Assembly (NCBI GenBank): GCA_003508835.1
Contig: PUFA01000313.1
Location: 496,001 to 560,000 of the forward strand
Reading direction: 5' to 3'
Length of the DNA: 64,000 nucleotides
Source: Eonycteris spelaea
Taxonomy: Eukaryota; Chordata; Mammalia; Chiroptera; Pteropodidae
In this document: positions 12,621-25,894 of the stretch, piece by piece
Position numbering within the stretch: position 1 is the stretch's first letter
Layout of the letters: each line of letters begins with the position of its first letter
Notes under the pieces: generated by a model
Seen by the model: the letters and a program-made list of their open reading frames with translations, nothing else
Database searches by the model: none
Told to the model about the DNA's origin: nothing
Position numbers and translations under genes: made by a program

Positions 12621-13104
12621 ATACATTTTTATAGAAGTATCATAGTCCAAGAATATAAAATTTGCCCAATGGAGAAAATCAAAAGTTATCTCTAATCCTA
12701 TTGCAAAAACTATTTCCTTCTAGTATTTTTGTGTATATTTTCATGTATACAATAATACAACATATACGGTTTTCTTTCTTTTTTTTTGTTTGAAAACAAA
12801 TCATAAAAATATGCCCTATTTTTCCGTACCCTTCAGACCAAAACTTCAATGTTTAATACTACACTGTATGGGTTTGTCATCATTTACATAACCATTTCCA
12901 TTTTTGGAACTGAAGTGGTTTCTAATTATCCTTTATTATAAATAACATCAAAATCAAAGTATTTGAGTATACTGGAGTATTGTCTTAAAATTTATTAGAT
13001 TTTGAAATGTGGTTTACTGCTTAGCACTTATAGGTTTTGAAAGTAGAAAGTAAATGTTTCTTTAATATTTAAAAAGTAATAAAAGGACAAAAATGATGAT
13101 AGGA
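12621..13104. other. No recognisable feature
   Basis: AT-rich sequence containing one T-run near 12780. I recognise nothing in it. Confidence 0.45.
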
Positions 13105-13335
13105 AACCACTATGTAGTATGTACTATGAACCAGGCACTTATTCTGAATATTTTATTGATATTAAATCAGTTAATGCTCACAACAATTTGAAGTGGTTTG
13201 GAACAATATTAGCCCCAGGAAATTGAATGTAAGTAACTTGCTCAGGGCCTCACACTTAGCAAGCAGTGAGATTGAGCATTCGAATCCATATAGCTTGGCT
13301 CTAATATTGCTCTTACCAGCTAGCTTCACTCCACC
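13105..13335 (-). mobile_element. MIR SINE, minus orientation
   Basis: 'gaaccaggcactta', 'gttaatgctcacaacaattt', 'taacttgctcagggcctcac' and 'gcattcgaatccat' follow the reversed MIR consensus in order. It is an ancient tRNA-derived SINE and cannot move. Confidence 0.85.
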
Positions 13336-16300
13336 ATTGAAAGAACATCTGACTTGCATAATTTAAGGTAGAATATAATCTCTTTAGGGCCATTTAGATT
13401 CCAGTTATGGCTTCTAGTCTTATAACCTCTTTAGATTACATCCCCTGCCTGGGTAAGCTTTTGAGTTTGCAGCTTTTGGCAGAGCTATTGAAGTATTTAC
13501 TGGGTCATGAGGTGACTGGTAAAGTATGAGACATGCCTCAGCTGCATAGGTTGCTGATATTTGGAAGATTGACCAATCCTCTGACACTTCTTCCCTGCAG
13601 CTGTATTTTGGGGGGTAAGTGTTGCTTAACAAAGACTAGACAGTTGTGTAGACCTGTGATTCTGAAAAGTCATGGTCTCCAACCTAACCTCAGTTGTGTC
13701 TTGATGTAAATCAACATTTTCACTTTTGTTTCTTTTAGTAATTATTCCAAAGCTTCGCTACCCTCTCTAAGTCTCACTCCAAACAATATTGCTTTGACTA
13801 TCCTATATCTGTACCATCCACTTCCCTATACAAATTCAGAAAACTACTTAAATTGTGAGTAACAAACTACTGGCTCCTTTTGCTTGTCATTCCCCAACAT
13901 ACCTTTTGGAAGGATCTAGGTTTCTAGTCATGGCAACAGACATTGGGTTTAGAAAGGATAAAGGGGATGATCCCTAAACAAACTGAATTAGGGGTCCAAT
14001 TTGAGGCCAAAAAAGAAAAACATAGCTTTAGAGATATTCAGTCTATAGTTTTCAGGCCTGAATACCCTATGAAAATGTGACTTCTTATAAAATATGAATT
14101 ACAATTACTTTTTATAATGTAGATTAGACAGATTATAACTCATTTAATTGTTATAGACAGATTAAAGTCTACTTTATATCATAGTTACCTATTTATAAAA
14201 TATTTAAATAATAGTTAAGTAAATATTTTAAAATATCAATATTTAATGATATCTAAACATATTTATGTACTTGAAAATGTTAACCAAGTCTTTAGTTTTT
14301 CCTATGCTCATTTAGTTTTTCTGGGCTAATTTTAAAACACCCCAGAGATATGCGCATCTTCCCTTGCAGGAGGCCCTGTGATATGTGGCTTTTTAAAAGA
14401 GCGTTAGCTGTTTTTATGCTTATCAATTAATTCCTTTATTATGCTGTATATTTCTTGCTTTATTGTTTTTTTCTGGTGCCTTGAGTTGAATGTTTATCTT
14501 TTACTTTTTCATTCCAATGCTTTCAAATATGAAAAATTCAAAATTATGGATTTTCCTTGGAGTAAAACTTTGGCCACATTTTACAGATTTTGGTGTGTAA
14601 TATTCTACTTTGCCATTTTGTTATTTTCTAATGGGATTTTTAAACTTCCATACTTTACTTAAGAATTATTCATGGAAGTTTTGTTATGGTTGTTTATTTT
14701 CACAGCTGAGGATATTTTGGCTCTAGTTTTATAAATAATTTATAATTGGGTAAACTCTTCTAAAACACCATTTCTACCCCTTAATTTATAGCTTGTCTAT
14801 AGCCAGTCATTTACTTATATATTTACCTGCATTCCTTTAATGCAGGCCATGGGACTGACACCATTGTAGATTTCAGTAATAGATAGAGATAAAACAGACA
14901 TTATATTTGGCTTCAAAGAATTTGAAATAATGGGCTATTTGCATACAAATAAACAAATAGGAGCAGAAGACTGGTAAATGTATTGTGATTATGTACATAG
15001 GAGTTGAGCGTGGTCAGAATTGAAAGACAGGATTTGTAGCCTAGAAAGGCATTTGCCTAGCAGTAAAGATTTGGATGTAAACATCCTAACTAAAGGAAAA
15101 ATCAACTGTATTCTAAAGTCCAATAACTTTGTAGAAGGATCCTTCTTCGTTTATATAATCTCTTGTCCTGTGCTTTTCCTCCTGTCCCCTTCCATCTCAT
15201 ACAGAGAGATCATTCTTTTACCCTTTCTTACCTTATTTTCAGTTTCTTTCTCCATACTCATTCTTCCCCCCCCAAGTTTATAAATATATATCCACATGGC
15301 ACCCATTCTAACACACATGTACACATACTACACCTTAACCTCTTCACCTTAACATTTAATTGTTAAGCAAGGAATATAATGTCTGGTTCTTGCTTTAATT
15401 TTTTCCTTCATTTTTACATCAAAACATTTTTATCAATAGTCAAAATTTTCTATCTCCATTTCTCATTGTTTTTGTCCTCACCCAACCTAATATGAATCAC
15501 TTCCTTACAAATAGCAGGGAATAATTACACTGGCCATCTAATTGCAAATCTTACAAATGCATTTCATCACTCTTACTTTTTGGAGGGCATACAAAAGTAT
15601 TTAGGAAAATAATTTTTTTGTATCAGGATTGGGATTATTTGTTTGCAAGTATCTCCCTTACTAAACTAAAAATGGGAGAGCAAGAGATATAACATCATAT
15701 GTATTTTGTAGCCCTATTGCTTAGATCAGTGGTAGTATATAGTAAGACTGAAATGTGCAGCGAGCTCAGCTTTACCAGCAGTTATTCAGATATGCATTTC
15801 TCCTGTATATATTTGTAGTTGTGCTGATACATTTAGGACAAATCTGTCACATTACCTTCAAGTTCTATAGTAATTCTGAACACTGTGTCCTGAATTACTG
15901 TATATTTTATTTTCTCTCTGATACATCTTCACTAATGAGCTGGTATAAATGTTTGAATCAGTTTCTCATTCAAAACGAGTTGCCATCTGCTGGATGGAAA
16001 TGTTATGAGAAGGAAATCAGAGACCCCACTGTTGTGGAAGCTTGGTCTTTCAAGTTTTGGGAATTTTCTAATGGAGGGATTTGGAAATTTCAACAGGCCA
16101 TAAAAGTTTGATTTAAGACAAACTCTGATTCTATTTTACTGACCATTTTGTTCATTTTTCTTATCTTCTGTATTAATCATTCTCCATTTCTCTTTCTCAG
16201 TGTCTCTAATTGATACTTGTACATTGTTTTTCCTCTAAAACATATCAGTTATACATTTTTATTCTTTTAGTGGATGTTCTAGATAATTTAATACTTCTTG

Positions 16301-16559
16301 ACTGATTACAACCTAATAAATATTAATTTTATCAGTTTCACCTCATTTTTTTTAGTTTTAAAAGATTTATATTACCCTCTACTCCTATCACCCTCATTTT
16401 TTACATTCTTGTCATTATGTAATTTAATTTCACATATATTTCAAACTACAATAGTTTCATTTAGAAAAATAAATATTTGTATTTATTTTTACCATTGCTC
16501 TTTATTCCTTCCTGGATTTTAATCTTTTCATGTTAGATAATCTTCTTTTTGCCCCAAGA
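13336..16559. other. Unique AT-rich stretch without assigned content
   Basis: I recognise no repeat family or gene. Pyrimidine-rich DNA lies at about 15140-15280. The longest frame, 118 codons at 15755-16111, has a hydrophobic start but no recognisable domain, and I take it as chance. Confidence 0.45.
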
Positions 16560-16739
16560 ACATTTTAGATATTTGCTGGTGACATATAAATCAGTTTTTG
16601 TCTGAAACATTTATTTTTACTTTACTGAGGAATCATCTGGCTGGGTATAGAATTCTAGGTTGAGAGCATTTCCTTTTAACACTGTAAAAAACACATTCCA
16701 GGAGGTAGCATCAAAAAGATGTCAGAATTAGAGTAAGTA
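16560..16739. repeat. Possible old L1 5' region fragment
   Basis: The phrase 'ggctgggtatagaattctag' with its flank 'ttgagagcatttcctttt' is one I associate with a dispersed mammalian repeat, probably from an old L1M 5' region. It directly precedes the GC-rich repeat block and may belong to the same element. The assignment rests on memory of one phrase. Confidence 0.35.
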
Positions 16740-17830
16740 GTATCTCCCCGCTAGCAACGATAATATATCAGCCACCCAGGGCCAGCAGCGTCTTTGTAGG
16801 AGCTTTGGGATCCAGGTAGGGGATTGTGAACCATGGTGGAGCCCAAGATGCAGGAGTGTCATTTTAAGAAAGCAGGCCTGTGCCCAGGTGGCAGGCTAGC
16901 TGGCTATTGTCCTATCTATAGACCCAGAAATAGCTCCATCCTCCTGTGGACTCAGCTTCAGCACAATTTTGCTTTCGTCTTGCCATCAATACCATATGCT
17001 AAGGAGCCTGGGAAAGATCATGCCTCAAATAATAGGTGTGCAGACCTCAGTCCAGGCTTTGGACCCAGAAGTGGCCCATGACCCAGTTCCAGTTCCTCTT
17101 GGCTATGGTCTGGGAGCCTCTGAAGTTGAACCTGCTGAACTCAGTCCAGCTATAGATTCTAAAATGGCCCTGGTATCGGGGTACCAGTTTCTCTCAGTCT
17201 CAGTATGCAAACAATCCTAGCTAGTCCAGAGACCCAGTGGGAGATATTCCCATATGCACCACTGGAGATGGTGAAATGGCTCTATACTTGGCTCCAGACC
17301 CTGTTAGCCCAAGGTCCCACAAGTAGAAATGTCCATCAGTATCCCTGGAGATAAGCCCTCCAACCTTGGACCAATTGTACATCCCAGAACAGCCCTGTGA
17401 CTCAGCTTTAGCCCCTCCCAGGCATACACAGTCAGGAAGAAATCCTCCTTGCCAGGGAACTGATAGGAGACACACCATTTATACCTCCAGAGCCAGGTCT
17501 TCAGACCTCAGTCTCAGCTATTGGCCCTGAAACAGCCCTGGAACTTGATTCCAGCCCCTCAGAGACCCACCTAGTGTCCCATTGGGGGCCATACACATCC
17601 ATCCACCTGGTAATATGCACACTGTCTGCAGATTGAACTGTAAGCCCTAAAGCAGACTCTTGTCCTAGCTGCACCTTACTGAACAATGTTCCGAAACAAT
17701 CTAGTTCACCCAGAAACCAGGCAAGATCCATATCTGTCCAGGCCCCTGGTAACAAGCCTGCCAATTGCAGATGCTATGTGGACCCAGAAACAGCCTTATG
17801 ACTTGATTCCAGCTAGCACAACTTTCAGCT
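16740..17830. repeat. GC-rich block of degenerate tandem repeats
   Basis: In an otherwise AT-rich region this 1.1 kb block is clearly richer in GC. A core like 'gacccagaaacagccctg' followed by 'gactcagcttcagccc' recurs near 16920, 17061, 17150, 17382, 17525 and 17780. The spacing suggests a period of roughly 115-140 bp with units missing. The passages at 17041 and 17501 align over more than 50 bases. Frames on both strands are open for about 80 codons but carry no known domain. The most likely reading is the 5' UTR of an old L1M element or another repeat-bearing element end. Confidence 0.6.
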
Positions 17831-18598
17831 TAAATAAATCACCCACATTTTTTCTCTTGTTTCCATCTTTCTTTGTCTTTCATCTGCAATATCTGAAATG
17901 CCTCTGCTCTTTTATATGATGTTTTCTTTTCTTGCTTTTAGTCATATACTCCTTCCTGTCTCTTGGTAAGCACATTTTTTTTTAACTGAAGGCAAGTCAT
18001 TAGTTATAAAATATGTTTGAAGTTCCAGATGACATTATTTTCCTATACTCACGGATTCTAATTTCCTCTGCTAAGCAGATGGAGTGGGGCCTGTTCACTT
18101 TAATCTGAATATGGACTCATTTCAGTAGAAACTTCATCGCACTTTGGTAAGGCTTGGTAGACTTCTGATTTGAAACTGAGGCCAAGTGTAGCCATCTAGA
18201 TGTTTCAACTGAGAGCCCGGTGTGATAACTAGGATACCTTCCCTGACTGGTCCTGAACTTTCATTTTTATGTCTCGGTAAAAATAAACTGCAGAAAACTT
18301 TACCCCAGTTTATAAATGCTTAGCTCTTAGCATCCTATCACTCCTTGTAGCTTCAGAATTTGGCCAGTTGCTTAAAGATAAAACCATATGCATGCAAGGA
18401 CCAGTTTTCTACTATGCTTTTCTTATCAGGATTTAGTGCTATGGAACTTTCAATTTCCTCTCTAGTTTGGTGATATTGACAAACACTGCTTATATCTTTG
18501 TTTCTCAGCGATAGCTCTCTGCCTGGGCAAACACTGGATATTCAGCCTCTTGCTCTGAACCCATTAATGACAAACCTTTCTAGGGGTAAAATAGTCTA
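17831..18598. other. No recognisable feature
   Basis: I cannot assign this stretch to a repeat family or a gene. Confidence 0.45.
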
Positions 18599-19084
18599 CA
18601 GTACTCCCGCATTATCCACGGTTTCAGTTACTTGCTGTCAGTTGCTGAAAATATTAAATAGAAAATTCAAGAAATGAATAATTCGTAAGTTTTAACTTGT
18701 GCGCTGTTCTGAGTAGTGTGATGAAATCTCACACCTCTGGTTCCATTCCACTTGGGATTTGAACCCTGCATTTACCCAGTGTCTTCAGGCCATATACACT
18801 CTGCACCCTTTAGGCACTTAGTAGCCTCTCTGCTATCAGATTGGTTGTCAGAGAAAGACAGAGAGACCACATTCACATGACTTTTATTATAGTATATTGT
18901 TTAATTGTTTTATTTTACTATTAGTTATTTTTTAATCTCTTACTGCATCTAATTCATCAAACGTTATCATAGTTATGTACATATAGGAAAAAACATAGTA
19001 TATGTAGGGTTTGGTACTATCCGCGGTTTCAGGCATCCACTGGGGGTTTGGAAATTATTCCTCATGGATAAGGGAGAACTACTG
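18599..19084. mobile_element. Tigger-family (TcMar) non-autonomous DNA transposon
   Basis: The left terminus 'CAGTACTCCCGCATTATCC' pairs with the complement of the right terminus, 'CAGTAGTTCTCCCTTATCC'. The left flank is TA and the right flank is TG, a TA target duplication with one change. Internal landmarks include 'agtgtgatgaaatctcac', 'tatccgcggtttcaggcatc' and 'ccactgggggttt'. At 486 bp it lacks any transposase frame, so it was mobilised in trans by a Tigger transposase. Confidence 0.88.
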
Positions 19085-22000
19085 TGCTGTCTATCATTAG
19101 CTCCCCTCTCAGTGTTTCCCCTCTCTAAAATCTTGATCCCCTGAGGTCCTTGTTTCTTCAGTAGTTCCCCACTCAGTTTTAAGTAGACGTTATATATTTG
19201 TATTTTCTATAAAGCTTTTGTATTTTTTCTCTGTGTAGGCATCAGTTGGCTTCAGGATACTTGATTCATTTGTCTTGGGTTACTTGTAAAACACTGAAGC
19301 AATGAAACACTGGCACAATCAATTTTGTTTATGGTTGCATCTTGCACAAGGCTGCTAATATTACTTATTGAATTTAGAAAATAAATTAGCTACGTTTTGC
19401 AGTTCTAAGTAATAACAGGCTGCTTATATGAAGTAAAAATGTGGAAATTTTTGTCCTTGTATATATATATAATCATAGTCATTTCTATTCTTTTTAATCT
19501 AAATTTATATATTCCAAGTGGAATTGAATGGACAAGAGGAAAATTATTTGATTGCCAATAATTGAAGTCATTAACAAAGTTCCTGATTAAATTGCATTTG
19601 GCACTCTGTACACTTGAATATTTAATGATAACTTTACAGCTGTTAAATTGCTGTATTAGAAAATCATTTTGCATATTATGACACGCGTTAATATGACAAA
19701 CCTCTTAACCTATTTATATATTAAAAATAAACTTCTAAGAAACTTGTTTCTGGAGTAGTCCACGAATAGTTTTTTAAACACGTTCAGCAAACTAAGAAAG
19801 TTTTTAAGAAATAAGTCTTAAAAAGCAATTGGCAACAGTTTATATCCCATTCAGTAGGTTGGACCTTCCTAATTTTTATGGTTTCGTTTATAGAAGTGAG
19901 AATGGGGGAAAATTCTCTGAATAATTTTAACTTTTTGACCACATTCCCTTTATCTGTAATGTTTTCTATTACCTGTGTATGACCTTCGAATTGGGATTAT
20001 CTATAAAAATTAAGTGAAAACAAAAGTTCTGTTCAAACAATATGAATTTTTTTATACATGCCAAGTAACCGGTTTAATCGCTTTTTTTCTTTATTAGGTT
20101 CTTTTGCAAAATTAGTTATAGCAACCATTTGTTCCAATGTCCAATAGAAGGTTATAATGCTGTTATGTGTCATTCAGTTTTCATATTATTTTTTGATGAG
20201 TGTACTGTATTCATTTTTAAATGTAGCATGACTACAAGTGGTTTTAAGTGGATTCTTAGTTACTACAAAAAAAATATGTCAGGCAGGTGAGAACAAGTTA
20301 CGTGGAACATGACTCCATCCATAGGTTAGAGATAATGAGGGGACAGAGTGAAGTTTATCTGCAGTGGTTTCTAAGTAAAATAAGTCAATAATTCATAATC
20401 GAAATAATACCTCAAAAGTACATATGGAATTGTTTATGTTCTCTCTGTTTGCTCTTCTCTTGTACAATCCTATTTAGATATGTGGGTAGTTAATCCATTT
20501 GTATATTTTAAGAGAGAATTTGAAAAGAAAATCATAGATCATGAATTATTTTAACGTCAAAATATACAGTGACACAGAGTATGACATTTTGAGCTATAAA
20601 ACTCAAACTGTATTCTAAAGCAGAAAGACAATCAGATTGAGGCAGAGGTCTGAAACAGTTTTTAAGAGGATATGTCTAGCTTGTTTAACTCAAGTACAGA
20701 AAAACTAAATATCACAGGAGCCACTGTTAATTATAGACCTGGCTTGCAGTGCTCTGCAGACTGATGTCATCCTTCATGTGACACATATATTTCTTTGCAC
20801 TTCGACATGATATAATCAAGACTTATTTTTCAATTCAGGTTGACATTATGTTAGAATATTAATTTTTGACTTGGTGTATTTTGAAGAATGCACAATAAGA
20901 AATGTAATTAACCTATACATTTTTTATGAGCTCTTCTAGTTGTACAAAGATATTGCCAATGTAAATCCAGGTTAATTAGATTTCTCTCAAATTTACTATG
21001 CGGAGTCACCATTCCTAAAACATAAGAAATTTATGAAAGTCAAATAAAAATGTTTGACACTCATAAATAAAAAAAAGACTTGTTTTGAGTTCTCATCAAA
21101 TTACAAGAACAGAAGCAAGCGTTGCCTTATAATTCACACTCTAAAAAAAACTGTACCAACTTAAAATCCTATTTTTGTATAAATATAATTGAGACCTTTG
21201 TATTTCAAAACCAAAGTGTGATGTGTTTTAAATGAGTACTTTTTCTGTACTGTAATTCATAGCTCTGGAACCTCTTGGTTCTTTTGTCACATATTCTAGT
21301 GAAAAATAGAGATAAAAAATGGCACAAAGCATGCAAAGTGGAAAAGTAGTTATTCAACACTTAGATATTAAGCTAATTTTACCTTAAGAATATAATAATT
21401 CCTTTCAAGTCTCAGAGGCTCTTGTATTTCTTTCATATAGAGGCTTAATAATTGACTTTTCAAGGGATAAAGCAATAATTTGGAATGTGATGTCAAATAA
21501 ATAATCAAATTCAATAGTTTTATTCAATATTGGTCAAATCATGTTTACTTTGGGTATTAGAAACAGATAATTCTATATTATTGGAAAAGGTCTCCATGGG
21601 TACAAGAAAAATGAATTGTTTCATTTGGTTAAAATGTTAATAAATAAAGGAATTTGGCAAATATATAGAAAGATATTGATCTTATATTCTTTAGATGGAA
21701 GTTTTTTGGGGTCGGATATGAGAAGATGCTGCATAATGAGCAAATGCACACATCAAAAATTTCAAGAATAGTGCTAATTTCCAGTAGTCTGTCTATTGTC
21801 ATTAAAATATATTATGAATTTCTATATTTGATAATCTTAACCATATATGTAAGTTCCATATTTTCATGATGCCCCAAAGGAGATTTGGCCAGCATTGAGG
21901 CAGGATATGGGTTAGTGGAATATGTTTCAAAGATTCTTTTCAGGCTGATTCTGGCATTCAGACTATATGTTCTGTGACTGGAAAAAAAAATTACCAACAG

Positions 22001-22227
22001 ATTCTTCAACTATAACACTAGAGATAATATCCTATCATGCTCAAATCATTGGTTGTTTCTTCAAAAGATAATCTAGCCATTAGAAAGAAACATCTAACAA
22101 TAATGCTTTTTGGTAATCATATTTCATAAATCTGTGTATTTGTGGGGATTTTTAAATAACAGTTCATATGATTGAGATAACCTTATAGATTATCTAGATT
22201 AACTATGGTATCCAGTACAAAATTATG
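19085..22227. other. Unique AT-rich stretch
   Basis: No repeat family, RNA gene or coding region is recognisable across these 3.1 kb. Short open frames show no domain. The stretch could hold conserved non-coding elements, which would need cross-species alignment to see. Confidence 0.45.
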
Positions 22228-22235
22228 CCATGCAA

Positions 22236-22459
22236 CGGGGGTCCCCAACCCCTGGCCACAGACCGGTAGCAGTCTGTGGCCTGTTAGGAACTGGGCCACA
22301 TAGCAGGAGGTGAGTGGCGGGTGGGCGAGTGAAGCTTCATCTGTATTCGCGGCTGCTCCCCAGCGCTAGCATCACCGCCTCACCTCCACCTCAGATCATC
22401 AGGCATTGGATTCTCATAGGATCACCGGTCCCTGGTGCCAAAAAGGTTGGAGACTGCCG
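22236..22459 (+). mobile_element. MER1-type hAT-Charlie element, 224 bp, copy 1
   Basis: The 15 bp termini 'CGGGGGTCCCCAACC' and (right end complemented) 'CGGCAGTCTCCAACC' are inverted repeats of the MER1/Charlie3 type. The 8 bp flanks ccatgcaa (22228-22235) and ccatataa (22460-22467) match at six positions, as expected for hAT insertion. The body has 'gtggcctgttaggaactggg' and 'agcgctagcatcaccgcct', also MER1-like. It has no transposase and is shorter than the primate MER1B that I recall. The open frame crossing it is chance. Confidence 0.9.
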
Positions 22460-22467
22460 CCATATAA

Positions 22468-23734
22468 TATCTCAGACAGGTGGCTATTTACAAATTCGGA
22501 TTAAACATATCGGCTTAAATTTGCTAATTCCCAAAGCAGCACGTTTTAAGGTTGGAGAGATCTATTTGGAAGACCTAAAAGGGAGTGGACAAGTACGGAA
22601 CAAGGCACATTCTTCAGCTGAGAGTGAACCATAAAATTTTCTTATAACCTCCCACCCATTAACATGAGATGGATTTGACAGTGATAATAACAAAAGGAAT
22701 GGTAAGAAATTGTGAGAAGTCCTCCCTGGTCCAGGACCTGTGTTAGCTAGAATACAATTTTCTTAAGCCACAAGAATTGAAACATGTTGTGAACATGCAG
22801 TCAGGGCAATGAAAATAGTATCTTAACACTAAACTGCTAACAGACTTTAAAACACCTGTGAATTTTTAGTTTTATTTTTGTGTGTCAAATTACCCTACAT
22901 ATCCATCTCTTACAAAGATGAAATAATAATGAACACTGTCCTTCTATAAGAACTAAAAGGGAAAATACAATTTGATATTTTCTCTTCTTTTCCTCCAAGT
23001 AGTTGTATAGTTTAAATGTAAGAATACAGTTTTGTACTGAAAATTTCACAGTGTGACCCAAAAGTGCCACATCGTACTTTAATTGTAATATTCACCGGTA
23101 TCAGTATGAGACTGACTTACTGCAGCAGCTATATATTTTAATTGCATGAACTTCTACTTGTTTAGAATGAACCTTATGAATTCATTCTCACTATAAAAAT
23201 TTAATAGAGATCTAATTAAATACATTATTCAATGAGATTAATTGTGTGAATTAATCTGTGGAAAAATCAGTATCCAAAGGTAAAGGATTATATTGCTAAT
23301 GGCAAAAAAAAAAAGCTGAATTCATAGGTAATTATGATGCGACCAAATGAGACCTTGACCTGTCAATTTAGTCACAAGCATACATTTCTTTTGATCAAAA
23401 CCTTCTTAGGCTACATCAGTGAGTGAAAAACAAATCTGAATTTAATCAAACATGGTAATTGGTTGAATAAGCCTAGCAGATCATTTCCTTTGGGATCACA
23501 AAGATGAAACAAAGTATCAGTTGATAGCAAACAATTCAGTGAGTTCTTTTAAGAAGAGCCTAAATCAGTCTTTGCTGATGAATAAATTGTTATTAATATA
23601 TGAGTCACCTTTGTGGTGTGTGTGTGTTTTCCTGCTCTGTGGCATAACCTCCTCCTTAATAATGATGATGATCATTCTATTTATTAATTCATTTAAGGTA
23701 GTAAAATAAAAATATCTAATTGATAGTTAATTCA
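22468..23734. other. No recognisable feature
   Basis: AT-rich sequence with an A-run near 23304 and a short GT run near 23618. No repeat family or coding region is evident. Confidence 0.45.
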
Positions 23735-23855
23735 TTCAAGGCAGTAAAATGAGAGAAAAAAATATCTGCTTAATAGGGTTTGTGGTGAAGATTAAATGAG
23801 TTAATATGTATAAAGTACTTAGAAGAGATTTTAGCATACAGTAAAAAAATCATTG
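23735..23855 (+). mobile_element. MIR SINE fragment, sense
   Basis: 'aagattaaatgagttaatat' followed by 'gtataaagtacttagaa' and 'catacagtaaa' matches the 3' half of MIR. Confidence 0.75.
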
Positions 23856-23869
23856 CTGTTACCTTTTCC

Positions 23870-24110
23870 CATTTAGTTAATAAATATCAAATGCGTGTTA
23901 TAAGCCAGGTGTTATGCTAGGCTTGGGGATAAATGTTGAAAACACAGTTGTGGTTTCTGTTCTCATGGAGTTTACAATTTTATGGAGGATCCAGATATTA
24001 ATCATATATTGGGGTCACTCATAGAATATAACATTGTAACCATGTTAAGTGCCGCAAAGGACAGTTACATGGTGCTATGGGAGCCTATTATGAGGGAAAA
24101 TTGGTGAAAT
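23870..24110 (-). mobile_element. L2 LINE 3' fragment, minus orientation
   Basis: 'aagccaggtgttatgctagg', 'gggataaatgttgaaaacac' and 'ctcatggagtttacaatttt' follow the reversed L2 3' end in order. Confidence 0.75.
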
Positions 24111-24239
24111 TTATTGTGTACAATTATTGCACTTCATGAAATTGGATTGTGATATTGATCCCCTATTTCCTTGAGTTCACATCATTTTCTGAAGTGACTA
24201 TCTTTTTTGTCATGCTGGGGGTGGAGAATTATTTCCTTA

Positions 24240-24420
24240 ATCTCAACCATTTTTATGTACAAACACAACAGATATCTATTGGGTAAATGCTACATTCAGG
24301 TTACTATGTTAATGGATAGGAGCTATACAAATGAATAAGTCATGTTTTTTCTTCACGGAGCTCAGAATTCTCATGGGGAGAGATAGCCTTATGCAGAACA
24401 GCCCTAACACAGGCTTAATA
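24240..24420 (-). mobile_element. Second L2-like fragment, minus orientation
   Basis: 'gatatctattgggtaaatgc', 'acaaatgaataagtcatg' and 'cacggagctcagaattctca' resemble the same reversed L2 3' end as the preceding fragment. It is more diverged. It may be a second L2 copy or a duplication of the first. Confidence 0.55.
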
Positions 24421-24639
24421 TGAAAAATGTTATGTCTCTTCACTTCTTTTCAACTATTCCATGACTGCTTAGACAAGTGACTGGAACATAATGTGCACTC
24501 AATTAATTAATATTATCGTTATTGATGTCATTATCATTGAGAAAGACATACTGGGAACTAATACTGGAGAAATATGGCAGGTTTAAATTATAGCAGTATT
24601 TGAGTGGTGGTCAATATCCACCACCCAACACCACAGTTA

Positions 24640-25105
24640 ACACTCCAACCGTGAACTATCTGCCCTTATTCATCCATAATTTCTCACCTGGATTGTTGTA
24701 ATAGTCTCCTCACTGTTCTCCATGTTCTTCCTTTGCCTTCCTACATTCGGAATAAAACAGAATTATCCTTAAAATTCAAGACAAGTTATATGATGCCTCT
24801 GCTAAAAATCTCCATAGGCTGCCAATTTAAATCAAAGCAAAAGCCACAGAATGCCCTTCCATGGCTTAAAAAGCCCTACAAAACTTTTTCTACTGTTTCT
24901 CTGTCCTCATTACTCTTTCCTCTTCATTTTCCTTCAGCTGCAAAGGTCCATTTGCCATCGCTTGAACACAGCACACATGTTCCCATATCAGACCTTTGTC
25001 CTTTCTATTCCATATCTCTGGCACACACTTTTCCCAATATCAGCATGGCCAACTACCTCATTTCTTTTAGGTCTCCCTGAAAATCTCTCCTTATGCTATC
25101 CTCCC
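24640..25105 (+). mobile_element. L2 LINE fragment, sense
   Basis: 'ggattgttgtaatagtctcc', 'tgatgcctctgctaaaaatc', 'atggcttaaaaagccctaca' and 'ctctggcacacacttttccc' follow the L2 3' region. It ends at the CCTAT repeat, before the usual 3' terminus. The 105-115 codon frames here are L2 shadows. Confidence 0.75.
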
Positions 25106-25156
25106 CTCCCCTGCCCTACCCTATCCTACCCTACCCTATCTTATCCCATCTTATCT
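25102..25156 (+). repeat. (CCTAT/CCTAC)n pentanucleotide repeat
   Basis: Imperfect five-base units such as ccctg, ccctacc, ctatc and ctacc run for about 55 bp at the end of the L2 fragment. Confidence 0.8.
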
Positions 25157-25894
25157 GTTTTATCTTAGTGGGATACTCAGCTGTATATACAGAATATAAA
25201 AGAATGAATGAGCAGCCCTGCCCACAAAGAGCTCGTTTTTTTAGCACTATATGCGTCACACCTACTGCCAGAAAATCAATTATAATTACAGTATAGTCAG
25301 AAAATAATAGGAAGTAGCACATTCATCTCCACCATTTCGCTTTCCTGATACACATTTTATTTTTTTTTCTTTTAATTAATTGCTATCAGTTTTTCCTTCT
25401 TTCTTGTATTATTAGAAAAATAGCAATTTACCAATGAAGGGTCTCTGGGAAAATTCTTTTGATTAGGTTGAGGAATCAAATAAAATATGTGAAGCACATT
25501 GAAGAAAAGAACCTGAATTCTGCTCTGATTGCTTGATAGAAAATGCTGCTTGTGATATTCTGAGATATGATGAAAATGTATTTGAGACAGCATACTTTAC
25601 AAAGTTAAGATGGTGCAGATGACTTGGAGCCATTTTACATGGGAAAATAATTATTAAGGAAACAACATTTGGTGTTAGCAAAATATTAAAGGAAGCTGAA
25701 ATTCATTCCTGGGCCAGCTACATTGTTTTATTTGTAGGCAATTGCATGTTTTAAATGTCATTAATAGGCCAATGTGAATCTCCTTTCAAGTACACCAAAC
25801 CAAAGAAACAGACGAGTTGCTTACCATGTTTTTCAATGACTTGATAGGAATTTATGAGACAAAATTAATAAAATCGAAATAAAATTTGGGCCAA
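25157..25894. other. No recognisable feature
   Basis: AT-rich sequence with a T-run near 25364. I can assign nothing here. Confidence 0.45.

Noticed and set aside
15755..16111. 118-codon plus-strand frame with hydrophobic N-terminal part
   Set aside because: No recognisable domain, no upstream gene structure, and the hydrophobic composition is what T-rich DNA gives by chance.
16833..17764. Open frames of 82-87 codons on both strands of the GC-rich block
   Set aside because: Frames open on both strands in GC-rich repetitive DNA are expected, and no domain is visible.
22314..22634. 106-codon frame across the first MER1-type element
   Set aside because: Half of it lies in a non-coding hAT element and it has no domain.
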